This document shows positions 9,115 through 16,259 of a stretch of DNA of 60,022 nucleotides, in pieces; position 1 is the stretch's first letter; each line of letters begins with the position of its first letter. The position numbers and the translations under genes are program-made. This stretch comes from Pseudomonas sp. UFMG81. Its GTDB lineage: Bacteria > Pseudomonadota > Gammaproteobacteria > Pseudomonadales > Pseudomonadaceae. The stretch is from the NCBI RefSeq assembly GCF_015354575.1, contig NZ_JACAFQ010000030.1, positions 1 through 60,022 on the forward strand, read 5' to 3'. Under the pieces are notes generated by a model. The model had not been told where the DNA came from. It ran no database searches and was given only the letters and a program-made list of their open reading frames with translations.

Positions 9115-9453
9115 GTGGACGATCTATTCCTCAAAATCATCAACCGGGAAATCCCGGCGGATATCATCTACGAAGATGACCAGATCCTGGCCTTCAAGGA
9201 TATCGCCCCCGCGGCGCCGGTCCATTTCCTGGTCATCCCGAAGAAACACATCCGCACCCTCAACGACTTGACCGAAGAGGACAAGGCCCTGGCTGGCCAC
9301 ATCCTGTTCACTGCCCAGCGGCTGGCCATCGAGCAGGGCTGCGAAGAAGGTTTCCGGGTTGTCATGAACTGCAACCCCAAAGGCGGCCAGACCGTCTACC
9401 ACATCCACATGCATGTGCTCGGCCAGCGCCAGATGCACTGGCCACCGGGCTGA
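9115..9453 (+). CDS. HIT-family nucleotide-binding hydrolase
   Basis: A histidine-triad protein of 112 residues resembling HinT, an adenosine phosphoramidase. The catalytic triad HIHMHVLG is present near residues 96-103. The GTG at 9115 is preferred as start because GGAG at 9103-9106 sits 8 nt upstream and the product then begins MDDLFLKI as in the family; the ATG at 9101 is in another frame. The cellular substrate is not defined by sequence. Confidence 0.92.
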   Translation: MDDLFLKIINREIPADIIYEDDQILAFKDIAPAAPVHFLVIPKKHIRTLNDLTEEDKALAGHILFTAQRLAIEQGCEEGFRVVMNCNPKGGQTVYHIHMHVLGQRQMHWPPG

Positions 9454-9518
9454 TCCAGGGCAAGCCCCCTCCAGCCAATTGCGGTAAACTGTCGGGCACA
9501 CTCTTGCGGAGGTGCCCG

Positions 9519-10166
9519 ATGGCTACCGAACGTCACTATTCGCCGCTCGACCGCTTGTTGCTGCAGGCCGATACCGCCATGCGCACCTTGCTCCCCTTCA
9601 GCGGCCAACCTTCTCGCCCGTCGCCGGCAATCGTTCAACCGGATACCGAGCTCGACGAGCAACAATCCCGTCACGTCGCCGGCCTGATGCGCATCAACCA
9701 CACCGGTGAAGTCTGCGCCCAGGCGCTCTATCAAGGCCAGGCCCTGACCGCCAAGCTGCCCCAGGTGCGCAAGGCCATGGAGCACGCGGCGGAAGAAGAA
9801 ATCGACCATCTGGCCTGGTGCGAGCAGCGTATTCGCCAGCTCAACAGCCACCCCAGTGTGCTCAACCCCTTGTTCTACGGCATGTCGTTCGGCATCGGCG
9901 CCCTCGCCGGCCTGGTCAGCGACAAGGTCAGCCTGGGCTTCGTCGCCGCTACCGAGCATCAGGTGTGCAAGCACCTGGACGAGCACCTCGAGCAGATCCC
10001 CGAGAGCGACGGCAAGTCGCGCGCCATCCTCGAACAGATGCGCGTCGACGAGGAGCACCACGCCGAATCGGCCCTGGAAGCAGGCGGCTATCGCTTCCCG
10101 GCCCCCATTCGCTTCGGCATGAGCCTGATGGCCAAGGTCATGACCAAGAGCACCTACCGTATCTGA
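9519..10166 (+). CDS. coq7: 2-nonaprenyl-3-methyl-6-methoxy-1,4-benzoquinol hydroxylase
   Basis: A di-iron monooxygenase of ubiquinone biosynthesis, 215 residues. Iron-ligand motifs of the Coq7 family are visible: HTGEVCAQALY, EEEIDHLAWC, EHQVCKHLDEHL and DEEHHAESA. The start at 9519 has a strong GGAGGT Shine-Dalgarno, and an ATG five codons earlier would lack one. This is the alternative to UbiF used by pseudomonads. In P. aeruginosa speD is, from memory, a neighbour; it is absent here. Confidence 0.94.
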   Translation: MATERHYSPLDRLLLQADTAMRTLLPFSGQPSRPSPAIVQPDTELDEQQSRHVAGLMRINHTGEVCAQALYQGQALTAKLPQVRKAMEHAAEEEIDHLAWCEQRIRQLNSHPSVLNPLFYGMSFGIGALAGLVSDKVSLGFVAATEHQVCKHLDEHLEQIPESDGKSRAILEQMRVDEEHHAESALEAGGYRFPAPIRFGMSLMAKVMTKSTYRI

Positions 10167-10176
10167 GGCCCAGCCC

Positions 10177-11214
10177 ATGGAACGCTTCGACGCCAAGGAC
10201 CTGGCTCGCGCGGTGGAGGCTGGCGTATTGCAACAAGGCCAGGACCAGGCGCTGCTGGACTTCCTTCGCCAGCAGCCGCCAAGCCGCGGCAGCTTCCAAC
10301 TGGCCCATGTCGCCTTCTACTTCGGCGCCCTCCTGATCATGGGGGCGATGGGCTGGCTGCTCACCGAGGCGTGGATGCGCATCGGCGATGGCGCATTGCT
10401 GGTCATCGCCTTCCTCTACATCACCGCGCTCACCCTGTTCGCACTGGGCTTGCAGCGCCGTGGGCAGCCCGTCGCTGCCGGCGTGCTGGCAGCCGTGGCG
10501 GTGAGCATCGTGCCACTGGCGATATTCGCCGTGGAGCGGTTGGTGGGCTGGTGGCCGCTGGACGATGCACAAAGCGACTATCACCAGTACTACACCTACG
10601 TGCAGGGCGGCTGGCTGGCCATGGAGGCTGCTACCGTACTCGCCGGCCTGCTGATGCTGCGGCTGATTCCCTTCCCGTTCATCGTCATGCCAATCGCCGT
10701 GGCCCTGTGGTTCATGTCCATGGACCTGAGCGAATGGGTATATGGCGACTTGTTCAGCTGGGAGCAGCGACGCACGGTATCGATCTGGTTTGGCCTGGCC
10801 CTGCTGCTGGCGTTCATCGTCGTGGACGGCCGTACCCGGCAAGACTATGCCGGCTGGGGCTACCTGGCCGGCCTGCTGGCGTTCTGGGGCGGGTTGACCT
10901 CGATGGAAAGCGCCAGTGAACTGGGCAAGGCGCTGTACTGCCTGATCAACCTGGGGCTGATGGGCCTGGCGGTGCTGTTGCGCCGGCCGGTGTTCATGGT
11001 GTTCGGGGCGATGGGGGTGGCGATGTACCTGGGCTACCTCTCGTACGAGGTGTTCGCCGACTCGCTGCTGTTCCCGTTGGTGATTACCCTGATCGGGCTG
11101 GGCGTGATTGCGCTCGGCTTGCAGTACCAAAAGCGGCGGGAGCGCCTTAGCCAAGGGTTGCGGGCACGGTTACCGGGCTGGTTGCTGCAGGCACTGCCAG
11201 CCTTGCGCCGCTGA
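10177..11214 (+). CDS. multi-pass membrane protein, DUF2157-like
   Basis: A 345-residue protein with a soluble N-terminal ~45 residues followed by about nine to ten hydrophobic segments and a basic C-terminal tail (QKRRERLSQGLRARL). The N-terminus (RAVEAGVLQQGQDQALLDFL) resembles the short helical region that opens DUF2157 membrane proteins. I do not recognise a function. It begins 11 nt after coq7, suggesting co-transcription, and ends just before a REP pair. Confidence 0.7.
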   Translation: MERFDAKDLARAVEAGVLQQGQDQALLDFLRQQPPSRGSFQLAHVAFYFGALLIMGAMGWLLTEAWMRIGDGALLVIAFLYITALTLFALGLQRRGQPVAAGVLAAVAVSIVPLAIFAVERLVGWWPLDDAQSDYHQYYTYVQGGWLAMEAATVLAGLLMLRLIPFPFIVMPIAVALWFMSMDLSEWVYGDLFSWEQRRTVSIWFGLALLLAFIVVDGRTRQDYAGWGYLAGLLAFWGGLTSMESASELGKALYCLINLGLMGLAVLLRRPVFMVFGAMGVAMYLGYLSYEVFADSLLFPLVITLIGLGVIALGLQYQKRRERLSQGLRARLPGWLLQALPALRR

Positions 11215-11225
11215 GCGCACAAAAC

Positions 11226-11283
11226 ATCGCGGGGCAAGCCCGCTCCCACAGGTCAACCTCCGTGGGGGCGGGCTTGCCCCGCG
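11226..11283. repeat. REP pair (family A)
   Basis: Two inverted copies of the Pseudomonas REP core GCGGGCTTGCCC(C/G)GCG flank an 11-nt spacer and can form a long hairpin. It sits between the convergent membrane-protein gene and osmC, where it may act as a 3' end or nuclease barrier. Confidence 0.88.
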
Positions 11284-11301
11284 CTCTGCTGCGGCCGAAC
11301 C

Positions 11302-11724
11302 TCAACCCAGTTCGACAATCTCGTAACCATGGGTGATTTCCACCCCGGCGCGCTCGAGCATGATCGACGCCGAGCAATACTTCTCGGCCGACAGCTCCAC
11401 CGCACGCTTGACCTGGGCCTCTTTGAGCCCACGCCCCTTGACCACGAAATTCATGTGGATCTTGGTGAACACCTTCGGGTCTTCGCTGGCGCGCTCGGCT
11501 TCAAGGAAGGCTTCGCAGCTCTCCACCGCCTGGCGCGACTTCTTCAGGATGCTGACCACATCGAAGCTGCTGCAGCCGCCCAGGCCAAGCAGCAGCATCT
11601 CCATCGGGCGCACGCCCAGGTTGCGGCCCCCGGCCTCGGGTGGGCCGTCCATCACCACGACATGGCCGCTCCCCGACTCGCCGAGGAACATCGCTTCACC
11701 GGCCCACTGGATGCGTGCCTTCAT
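11302..11724 (-). CDS. OsmC family protein (YhfA-like)
   Basis: The 140-residue product belongs to the OsmC/Ohr superfamily. The peroxidatic cysteine is likely in LGGCSSFD and the second cysteine in EKYCSAS. OsmC proteins reduce organic hydroperoxides, but the YhfA branch has no firm biochemical role. The gene is divergent from crp, the same pairing as yhfA-crp in E. coli, which supports a YhfA-type assignment over osmC or ohr. Confidence 0.85.
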   Translation of the reverse strand: MKARIQWAGEAMFLGESGSGHVVVMDGPPEAGGRNLGVRPMEMLLLGLGGCSSFDVVSILKKSRQAVESCEAFLEAERASEDPKVFTKIHMNFVVKGRGLKEAQVKRAVELSAEKYCSASIMLERAGVEITHGYEIVELG

Positions 11725-11837
11725 CTATCCGGACTCCCGATTCTTTGAAAAGGGTGCCAGCTTAGACCTTGTAGGCCTGTCGGAAAAGCTCAAGACGTGC
11801 CGCTTTCATGCCGATAGAAAGCGGAGTGTCTGTTAAG

Positions 11838-11880
11838 CTGGCGCCAATTCACTGGCACATTGCGCCAGACCGCCTATATA
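11838..11880 (+). promoter_or_regulatory. candidate crp/vfr promoter with inverted repeat
   Basis: The 7-bp arms CTGGCGC (11838-11844) and GCGCCAG (11862-11868) form a perfect inverted repeat with 17 nt between them, just upstream of a TATATA-type -10 (11875-11880). A weak TGGCAC lies 16 nt upstream of that -10. The repeat may bind a regulator; it does not match the Crp consensus TGTGA-N6-TCACA. Confidence 0.4.
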
Positions 11881-11914
11881 AAAGCCAATGCGTCGCATCG
11901 AACAGGATTTCGTG

Positions 11915-12559
11915 ATGGTCTCCTCTGCCCTTGCCCCCAAGATAAAGAACATCGACAAGCTCCTGGCCCACTGCCAGCGCCGCCGCTACGCGGCCAAGAG
12001 CAACATCATCTGCGCGGGCGACCGGGCCGAGACGCTGTCGTTCATCATCAAGGGCTCGGTGACCATCCTCATCGAAGACGACGACGGCCATGAAATGATC
12101 ATCGCCTACCTCAACAACGGCGATTTCTTCGGTGAGCTGGGCCTGTTCGAACCCGCCGGCCAGGAACACCAGCGCAGCGCCTGGGTACGCGCCAAGACCG
12201 AATGCGAAGTGGCCGAGATCAGCTACGACAAGTTCCGTGAACTGGGCCGCCAGGACCCGGAAATCCTCTATGCACTGGGCAGCCAGATGGCCCAGCGCCT
12301 GCGCAACACCACGCGCAAGGTTGGCGACCTGGCCTTCTTCGATGTCACCGGGCGCGTCGCCCGCTGCCTGCTCGACCTGTGCAAGCAACCGGACGCCATG
12401 ACCCACCCCGACGGCATGCAGATCAAGATCACCCGCCAGGAGATCGGCCGCATCGTCGGTTGCTCGCGGGAGATGGTCGGCCGCGTGCTGAAAGATCTCG
12501 AGGAGCGCAGCCTGGTCCAGGTGAAGGGCAAGACCATGGTGGTCTACGGCACCCGTTAA
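11915..12559 (+). CDS. crp: cAMP receptor protein (Crp/Vfr)
   Basis: A CRP-family global regulator of 214 residues. It has an N-terminal cyclic-nucleotide-binding domain (FIIKGSVTILIEDDDG, then NNGDFFGELGLFE) and a C-terminal winged helix with the recognition helix in IGRIVGCSREMVGRVLKDLE. The sequence is close to P. aeruginosa Vfr and the same length. The start at 11915 has AGGA 7 nt upstream; the ATG nine codons earlier is less likely. In P. putida this protein is known to bind cAMP very tightly. Its stop interlocks with that of the convergent ligase-like gene (TTAA). Confidence 0.96.
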   Translation: MVSSALAPKIKNIDKLLAHCQRRRYAAKSNIICAGDRAETLSFIIKGSVTILIEDDDGHEMIIAYLNNGDFFGELGLFEPAGQEHQRSAWVRAKTECEVAEISYDKFRELGRQDPEILYALGSQMAQRLRNTTRKVGDLAFFDVTGRVARCLLDLCKQPDAMTHPDGMQIKITRQEIGRIVGCSREMVGRVLKDLEERSLVQVKGKTMVVYGTR

Positions 12560-13260
12560 TCCTTGGGCAACGCCGCGATCACCTCGCCGTAGGCCTGCGA
12601 CAAGCGCTCGAACCAGGGCACTGCGGGCGCCACCTCGTGCAGGGCGATATGACTGTCGGCCCGGCAGCGCTGCTCCAGCTCGCAGCATTCATTGAAACGA
12701 TTGACCGCCGCGACCATCGACTCGCGCTCGTTGTCCAGCAACAGCGCGCCATGCACCAGCACCACCGGGCGCTTGCCGCCCAGCCCCTGGCGCCAGCGCT
12801 GGGCAGTGCCGACCAGCTTGCGACCATTGAGGTTGACGTTGTAGCGGCCATCGCAGAAGGCGCCGTCGATCTCCCCCACCGAGGCTACACCGCCCCATTC
12901 ACGCAGCACGTCGCACAGTGGCAGGCACAGGCGTTCATAGGCATTTTCGATACGGCCATGGTCGCCTTCGCTGCGCGGCGCCACATAGACCAGCGCGACG
13001 TTCACCGTCGCGTGGGATTGCGGCACCGGCTCACCGCCGGTTTCACGCAACAGCACCGGCCAGCCGGCAATCGCCAGCTCGGCGCAGGCGGCTTCGAAGT
13101 TGTCCAGCCGGCTCATGCGGCGCGGCATCACCAGCGCATGGTCGGTCGGGCGCCAGAACAGCACGCCAGCGTCACGCTCGCCACGGCACACCGCGGCCAG
13201 CAGCTCCTGCTCGGCATGCAGGCCCTGTTCGACGGTGAGGGCCAAGGGTTGGTTGGTCAT
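12556..13260 (-). CDS. lipoate-protein ligase A-like (LplA/LipL superfamily) protein
   Basis: A 234-residue BirA/LplA/LipB-fold protein. The lipoyl-binding lysine is recognisable in GRKLVGTAQRW, and RETGGEPVPQ matches the RR(x)TGGG-like substrate loop. It lacks the C-terminal accessory domain of classical LplA, so it could be an amidotransferase or octanoyltransferase relative. Its 3' end overlaps the crp stop by 4 nt on the opposite strand. It lies downstream of trpC on the same strand, but a strong terminator and a REP pair separate them. Confidence 0.75.
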   Translation of the reverse strand: MTNQPLALTVEQGLHAEQELLAAVCRGERDAGVLFWRPTDHALVMPRRMSRLDNFEAACAELAIAGWPVLLRETGGEPVPQSHATVNVALVYVAPRSEGDHGRIENAYERLCLPLCDVLREWGGVASVGEIDGAFCDGRYNVNLNGRKLVGTAQRWRQGLGGKRPVVLVHGALLLDNERESMVAAVNRFNECCELEQRCRADSHIALHEVAPAVPWFERLSQAYGEVIAALPKD

Positions 13261-13287
13261 TGAGCCACCTAAGATGTTGGATTTATC

Positions 13288-13358
13288 GGCCTCTTCGCGG
13301 GCAAGCCCGCTCCCACAAATGCAAACCCTGTGGGAGCGGGCTTGCCCGCGAAGAGGCC
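13288..13358. repeat. REP pair (family A)
   Basis: A 30-bp inverted repeat with the REP core GCGGGCAAGCCCGCTCCCACA, arms at about 13288-13317 and 13329-13358. It lies between the ligase-like gene and the trpC terminator. Confidence 0.9.
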
Positions 13359-13371
13359 AGAACAGGCCTAC

Positions 13372-13397
13372 AAAAAAGCCGGCAACGAATGCCGGCT
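13372..13397 (-). terminator. terminator of the trpGDC operon
   Basis: On the minus strand the stem GCCGGCA/TGCCGGC (13390-13396 with 13378-13384, loop 5 nt) is followed directly by six T residues (complement of 13372-13377). It starts about 11 nt past the trpC stop. Confidence 0.92.
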
Positions 13398-13407
13398 TGC
13401 TGTTCGA

Positions 13408-14241
13408 TCAGTCCAGTGCCTGAACGGTCTTCTTCATCTGGTCAGGGAAGAAAAGCCGCTGCAACTCCAACCCCGGCTGCTCGGCGCGCATGAATGCCTC
13501 GCCGACCAGGAACGAATACACCTCGTTGATTTCCATCAGTTCGACATCGGCGCGATTGAGGATGCCACTCTCGGTGATGGCCAGGCGATCACGAGGGATG
13601 CGCGGCAGCAGGTCGAGGGTGGTTTCCAGGCTGACTTCGAAGGTGTGCAGGTTGCGGTTGTTGACGCCGACCAACGGCGTGTCGAGGGTTTTCAACGCAC
13701 GCTCCAGCTCATCGCCGTCGTGCACTTCCACCAGCACGTCGAGGCCGACATCCTTGGCGGTGGCGGCCAGCTCGGCCATCTTCACGTCGTCCAGCGCCGA
13801 GACGATCAACAGCACACAGTCGGCACCCAGGGCGCGAGCCTCGACGATCTGGTACGGGTCGACCATGAAGTCCTTGCGGATCACCGGCAGCGATACCGCG
13901 GCGCGAGCCTGTTGCAGATAGAGGTCGGCACCCTGGAAGTAATCCACGTCGGTGAGCACCGACAGGCAGGTCGCCCCACCCTTTTCGTAGCTGACGGCAA
14001 TGTCCGCTGGCACGAAGTCCTCGCGGATCACGCCCTTGCTCGGCGACGCTTTCTTGATCTCGGCGATCACTGCCGGTTTCTTGCGCCCGGCCTGCTCGAT
14101 CAGCGCCTTGGCAAAGCCGCGAGGGGCATCGGCGGCCTTCGCCAGGCGCTCCAGTTCGGCCAGGCTGACCCGCGCGCTGCGCTCGGCCACTTCCTGGAAC
14201 TTGCGAGCGATGATTCTTTCCAGCACCGTCGGCACGCTCAT
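13408..14241 (-). CDS. trpC: indole-3-glycerol phosphate synthase
   Basis: Closes the indole ring from CdRP in tryptophan synthesis. The 277-residue TIM-barrel protein contains the family signature AEIKKASPSKG, with FMVDPYQI, GVNNRNL and ITESGI at the expected strand ends. It is the last gene of trpGDC and overlaps trpD by 4 nt, indicating translational coupling. It is monofunctional, not fused to trpF, as usual in Pseudomonas. Confidence 0.97.
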   Translation of the reverse strand: MSVPTVLERIIARKFQEVAERSARVSLAELERLAKAADAPRGFAKALIEQAGRKKPAVIAEIKKASPSKGVIREDFVPADIAVSYEKGGATCLSVLTDVDYFQGADLYLQQARAAVSLPVIRKDFMVDPYQIVEARALGADCVLLIVSALDDVKMAELAATAKDVGLDVLVEVHDGDELERALKTLDTPLVGVNNRNLHTFEVSLETTLDLLPRIPRDRLAITESGILNRADVELMEINEVYSFLVGEAFMRAEQPGLELQRLFFPDQMKKTVQALD

Positions 14242-15287
14242 GCTTCGTTCTCCACCTTGAATACCGCGGTAAATGCGCCCAGCTCCTGCAATTTCTCCCA
14301 GGCCAGCCCGGTGTGCAGCACGTCGTGAGCCAACTCCACGCCCTGCGCCAGGGTCATGGCGTGATCGGCGGCATACAGTGCCGCGCCGGCATTGAGCACG
14401 ATCATTTCGGCAGCCTTCTGGCCGTTCTCGGTCTTGCGCCGCCCCAACGCATCGCGGATCAGTTCCAGCGACGCCTGCGGCCCTTCGACCGCCAGGCCGT
14501 GCAGGCTCTGGCTCTTCATGCCGAGGTCTTCGGGCTCGACCCAGTACTCGGTGATCTGGTCATTCTTCAGCTCGGCGACGAAGGTCGGCGCGGCCAGGCT
14601 GAACTCGTCCAGGCCATCCTTCGAATGCACCACCAGCACATGCTTGCTGCCCAGGCGCTGTAGCACCTCGGCCAACGGGCGGCACAGGGCCTGGGTGAAC
14701 ACCCCGACCACCTGGTGCTTCACACCGGCCGGATTCGTAAGCGGGCCGAGCATGTTGAACAGGGTACGCAGCCCCAGGTCACGACGCGGACCCGCGGCAT
14801 ATTTCATCGCCTTGTGATGGCTCTGGGCGAACATGAAGCCGATCCCCAGGCTGTCGATGCAGCGTGCCACTTGCACCGGCGTCAGGTTCAGGTAGATGCC
14901 GGCAGCCTCCAGCAGGTCGGCGCTGCCGCTCTTGCCGGACACCGCACGGTTGCCATGCTTGGCCACGGTGCAGCCCGCCGCCGCCAGGACAAAGGCCGAC
15001 GCGGTGGAAACATTGAAGATGTTGGCGCCGTCGCCACCGGTGCCGACGATGTCGACCACGCCGTCGAGGGTCTGCAGTTCGACCTTGTCGGCCAGCTCAC
15101 GCATCACCGACACCGCGCCGACGATCTCGTCGATGCTCTCGCTCTTCATGCGCATGCCCATCAGGAAAGCGCCGATCTGCGCCTCGCTGCACTGGCCGGT
15201 CATGATCTGGTGCATGACGTCGCGCATTTCCTCGGTGGACAGGTCCAGATGGCCGACGATACGGCTCAACGCACTCTTGATATCCAT
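14238..15287 (-). CDS. trpD: anthranilate phosphoribosyltransferase
   Basis: Transfers phosphoribosyl from PRPP to anthranilate. The 349-residue protein has the PRPP-binding GTGGDGANIFNVST motif and the KHGNRAVSGKSGSAD stretch typical of TrpD. The gene overlaps trpC by 4 nt and follows trpG by 9 nt. It is not fused to the amidotransferase domain, unlike the enterobacterial enzyme. Confidence 0.97.
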   Translation of the reverse strand: MDIKSALSRIVGHLDLSTEEMRDVMHQIMTGQCSEAQIGAFLMGMRMKSESIDEIVGAVSVMRELADKVELQTLDGVVDIVGTGGDGANIFNVSTASAFVLAAAGCTVAKHGNRAVSGKSGSADLLEAAGIYLNLTPVQVARCIDSLGIGFMFAQSHHKAMKYAAGPRRDLGLRTLFNMLGPLTNPAGVKHQVVGVFTQALCRPLAEVLQRLGSKHVLVVHSKDGLDEFSLAAPTFVAELKNDQITEYWVEPEDLGMKSQSLHGLAVEGPQASLELIRDALGRRKTENGQKAAEMIVLNAGAALYAADHAMTLAQGVELAHDVLHTGLAWEKLQELGAFTAVFKVENEA

Positions 15288-15296
15288 GGTCGATCC

Positions 15297-15890
15297 TTAG
15301 CGGCGGCCGCCGGTCTGCTTGAGGAAGTTGGCGAACAGCTCGTGGCCCTGCTCGGTGAGGATGGACTCAGGGTGGAACTGCACCCCTTCGATGTTCAGGG
15401 TCTTGTGCCGCAGGCCCATGATCTCGTCGACCGCGCCGTCTTCGTGGGCGGTCCAGGCGGTGACTTCCAGGCACTCGGGCAGGGTTTCGCGCTTGACCAC
15501 CAGCGAGTGGTAGCGGGTGACGGTAAGCGGGTTGTTCAGGCCCGCGAATACGCCCAGGTCCCGGTGCAGCACAGGGCTGGTCTTGCCGTGCATCACCTGG
15601 CGCGCACGCACCACATCGCCGCCGAAGGCCTGGCCGATGGACTGATGGCCCAGGCATACGCCAAGAATCGGCAGTTTGCCGGCGAAGTGCAGGATGGCCT
15701 CGATGGACACGCCGGCTTCGCTCGGGGTGCAGGGGCCTGGGGATACCACGATGCGCTCGGGGTTGAGGGCTTCGATTTGTTGGATAGTCATTTCGTCATT
15801 GCGAATGACCTTGACTTCGGCACCCAGCTCGCCGAGGTACTGCACGACGTTGTAGGTGAAGGAGTCGTAGTTGTCGATCATCAGTAACAT
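15297..15890 (-). CDS. trpG: anthranilate synthase component II (glutamine amidotransferase)
   Basis: Provides ammonia from glutamine to TrpE. This class I amidotransferase of 197 residues has the nucleophile Cys in GVCLGHQ and the His/Glu pair in GVQFHPES. LLMIDNYDSFTYN marks the N-terminus. It is the first gene of trpGDC and is preceded by a leader ORF rich in Trp codons (16030-16116), consistent with attenuation control. Some TrpG proteins also serve folate synthesis as PabA. Confidence 0.95.
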   Translation of the reverse strand: MLLMIDNYDSFTYNVVQYLGELGAEVKVIRNDEMTIQQIEALNPERIVVSPGPCTPSEAGVSIEAILHFAGKLPILGVCLGHQSIGQAFGGDVVRARQVMHGKTSPVLHRDLGVFAGLNNPLTVTRYHSLVVKRETLPECLEVTAWTAHEDGAVDEIMGLRHKTLNIEGVQFHPESILTEQGHELFANFLKQTGGRR

Positions 15891-16004
15891 CTGGAACGAA
15901 CCTCTTGAATACTGACTTTTGATTCGAGCCTTGCGCTGCCAGCCATGGGCGCGGGCGATCCCGCACGAGGCGACGATTGAAGCGAAAGGAAGGGAAGCAA
16001 GCGG

Positions 16005-16019
16005 GCCGGGCGAGCCGGC
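16005..16019 (-). promoter_or_regulatory. GC hairpin in the trpGDC leader RNA
   Basis: The stem GCCGG/CCGGC with a 5-nt loop lies 10 nt after the stop of the Trp-rich leader ORF. A matching hairpin lies 9 nt after the gph stop upstream of trpE. No T-run follows, so it may be an alternative structure, not a stand-alone terminator. Confidence 0.45.
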
Positions 16020-16029
16020 AGGGGAAAAG

Positions 16030-16116
16030 TCAGGCGCGCCAACGCCAACGGGCGTGGGCCTTGATAACGCGCATCAAGAGTTTGCTGACGATCAACACGG
16101 GATAGGTCTCGTTCAT
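16030..16116 (-). CDS. trpL: trpGDC leader peptide, Trp-Arg-Trp attenuator
   Basis: A 28-codon ORF starting at the ATG ending at 16116 and ending in ARWRWRA. Its last 17 residues (KLLMRVIKAHARWRWRA) nearly match the C-terminus of Gph upstream of trpE (KFWMKVIKALARWRWRA). Two Trp codons separated by one Arg codon near the stop are what a trp attenuator needs. Attenuation of both trpE and trpGDC has been reported for P. putida, with effects of miaA. The ATG has no clear Shine-Dalgarno, and a GTG four codons upstream is an alternative start. No other gene is seen in the 370-nt gap between trpG and estP. Confidence 0.75.
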   Translation of the reverse strand: MNETYPVLIVSKLLMRVIKAHARWRWRA

Positions 16117-16259
16117 ACGTCTGGGCACAGTAGCCTACCGACGCGGCGGGTGCAATACGCCCGTAAACACGGGGTAACGAATGCAACGGCAGACAAAGCC
16201 CCTGTATCTGCTAGGGTCATGCGGCTGGCCACGATAAAAACAAAGAAAAGGATATCTTC

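Noticed and set aside
11851..11864. Sigma54 promoter before crp (TGGCACATTGC)
   Set aside because: The GG and GC elements are only 8 nt apart; sigma54 needs 10.
15881..16186. 101-codon minus-strand ORF upstream of trpG
   Set aside because: It is in a different frame from the WRW leader peptide and overlaps its hairpin. It has low-complexity Ala/Arg/Pro/Leu and no ribosome site.
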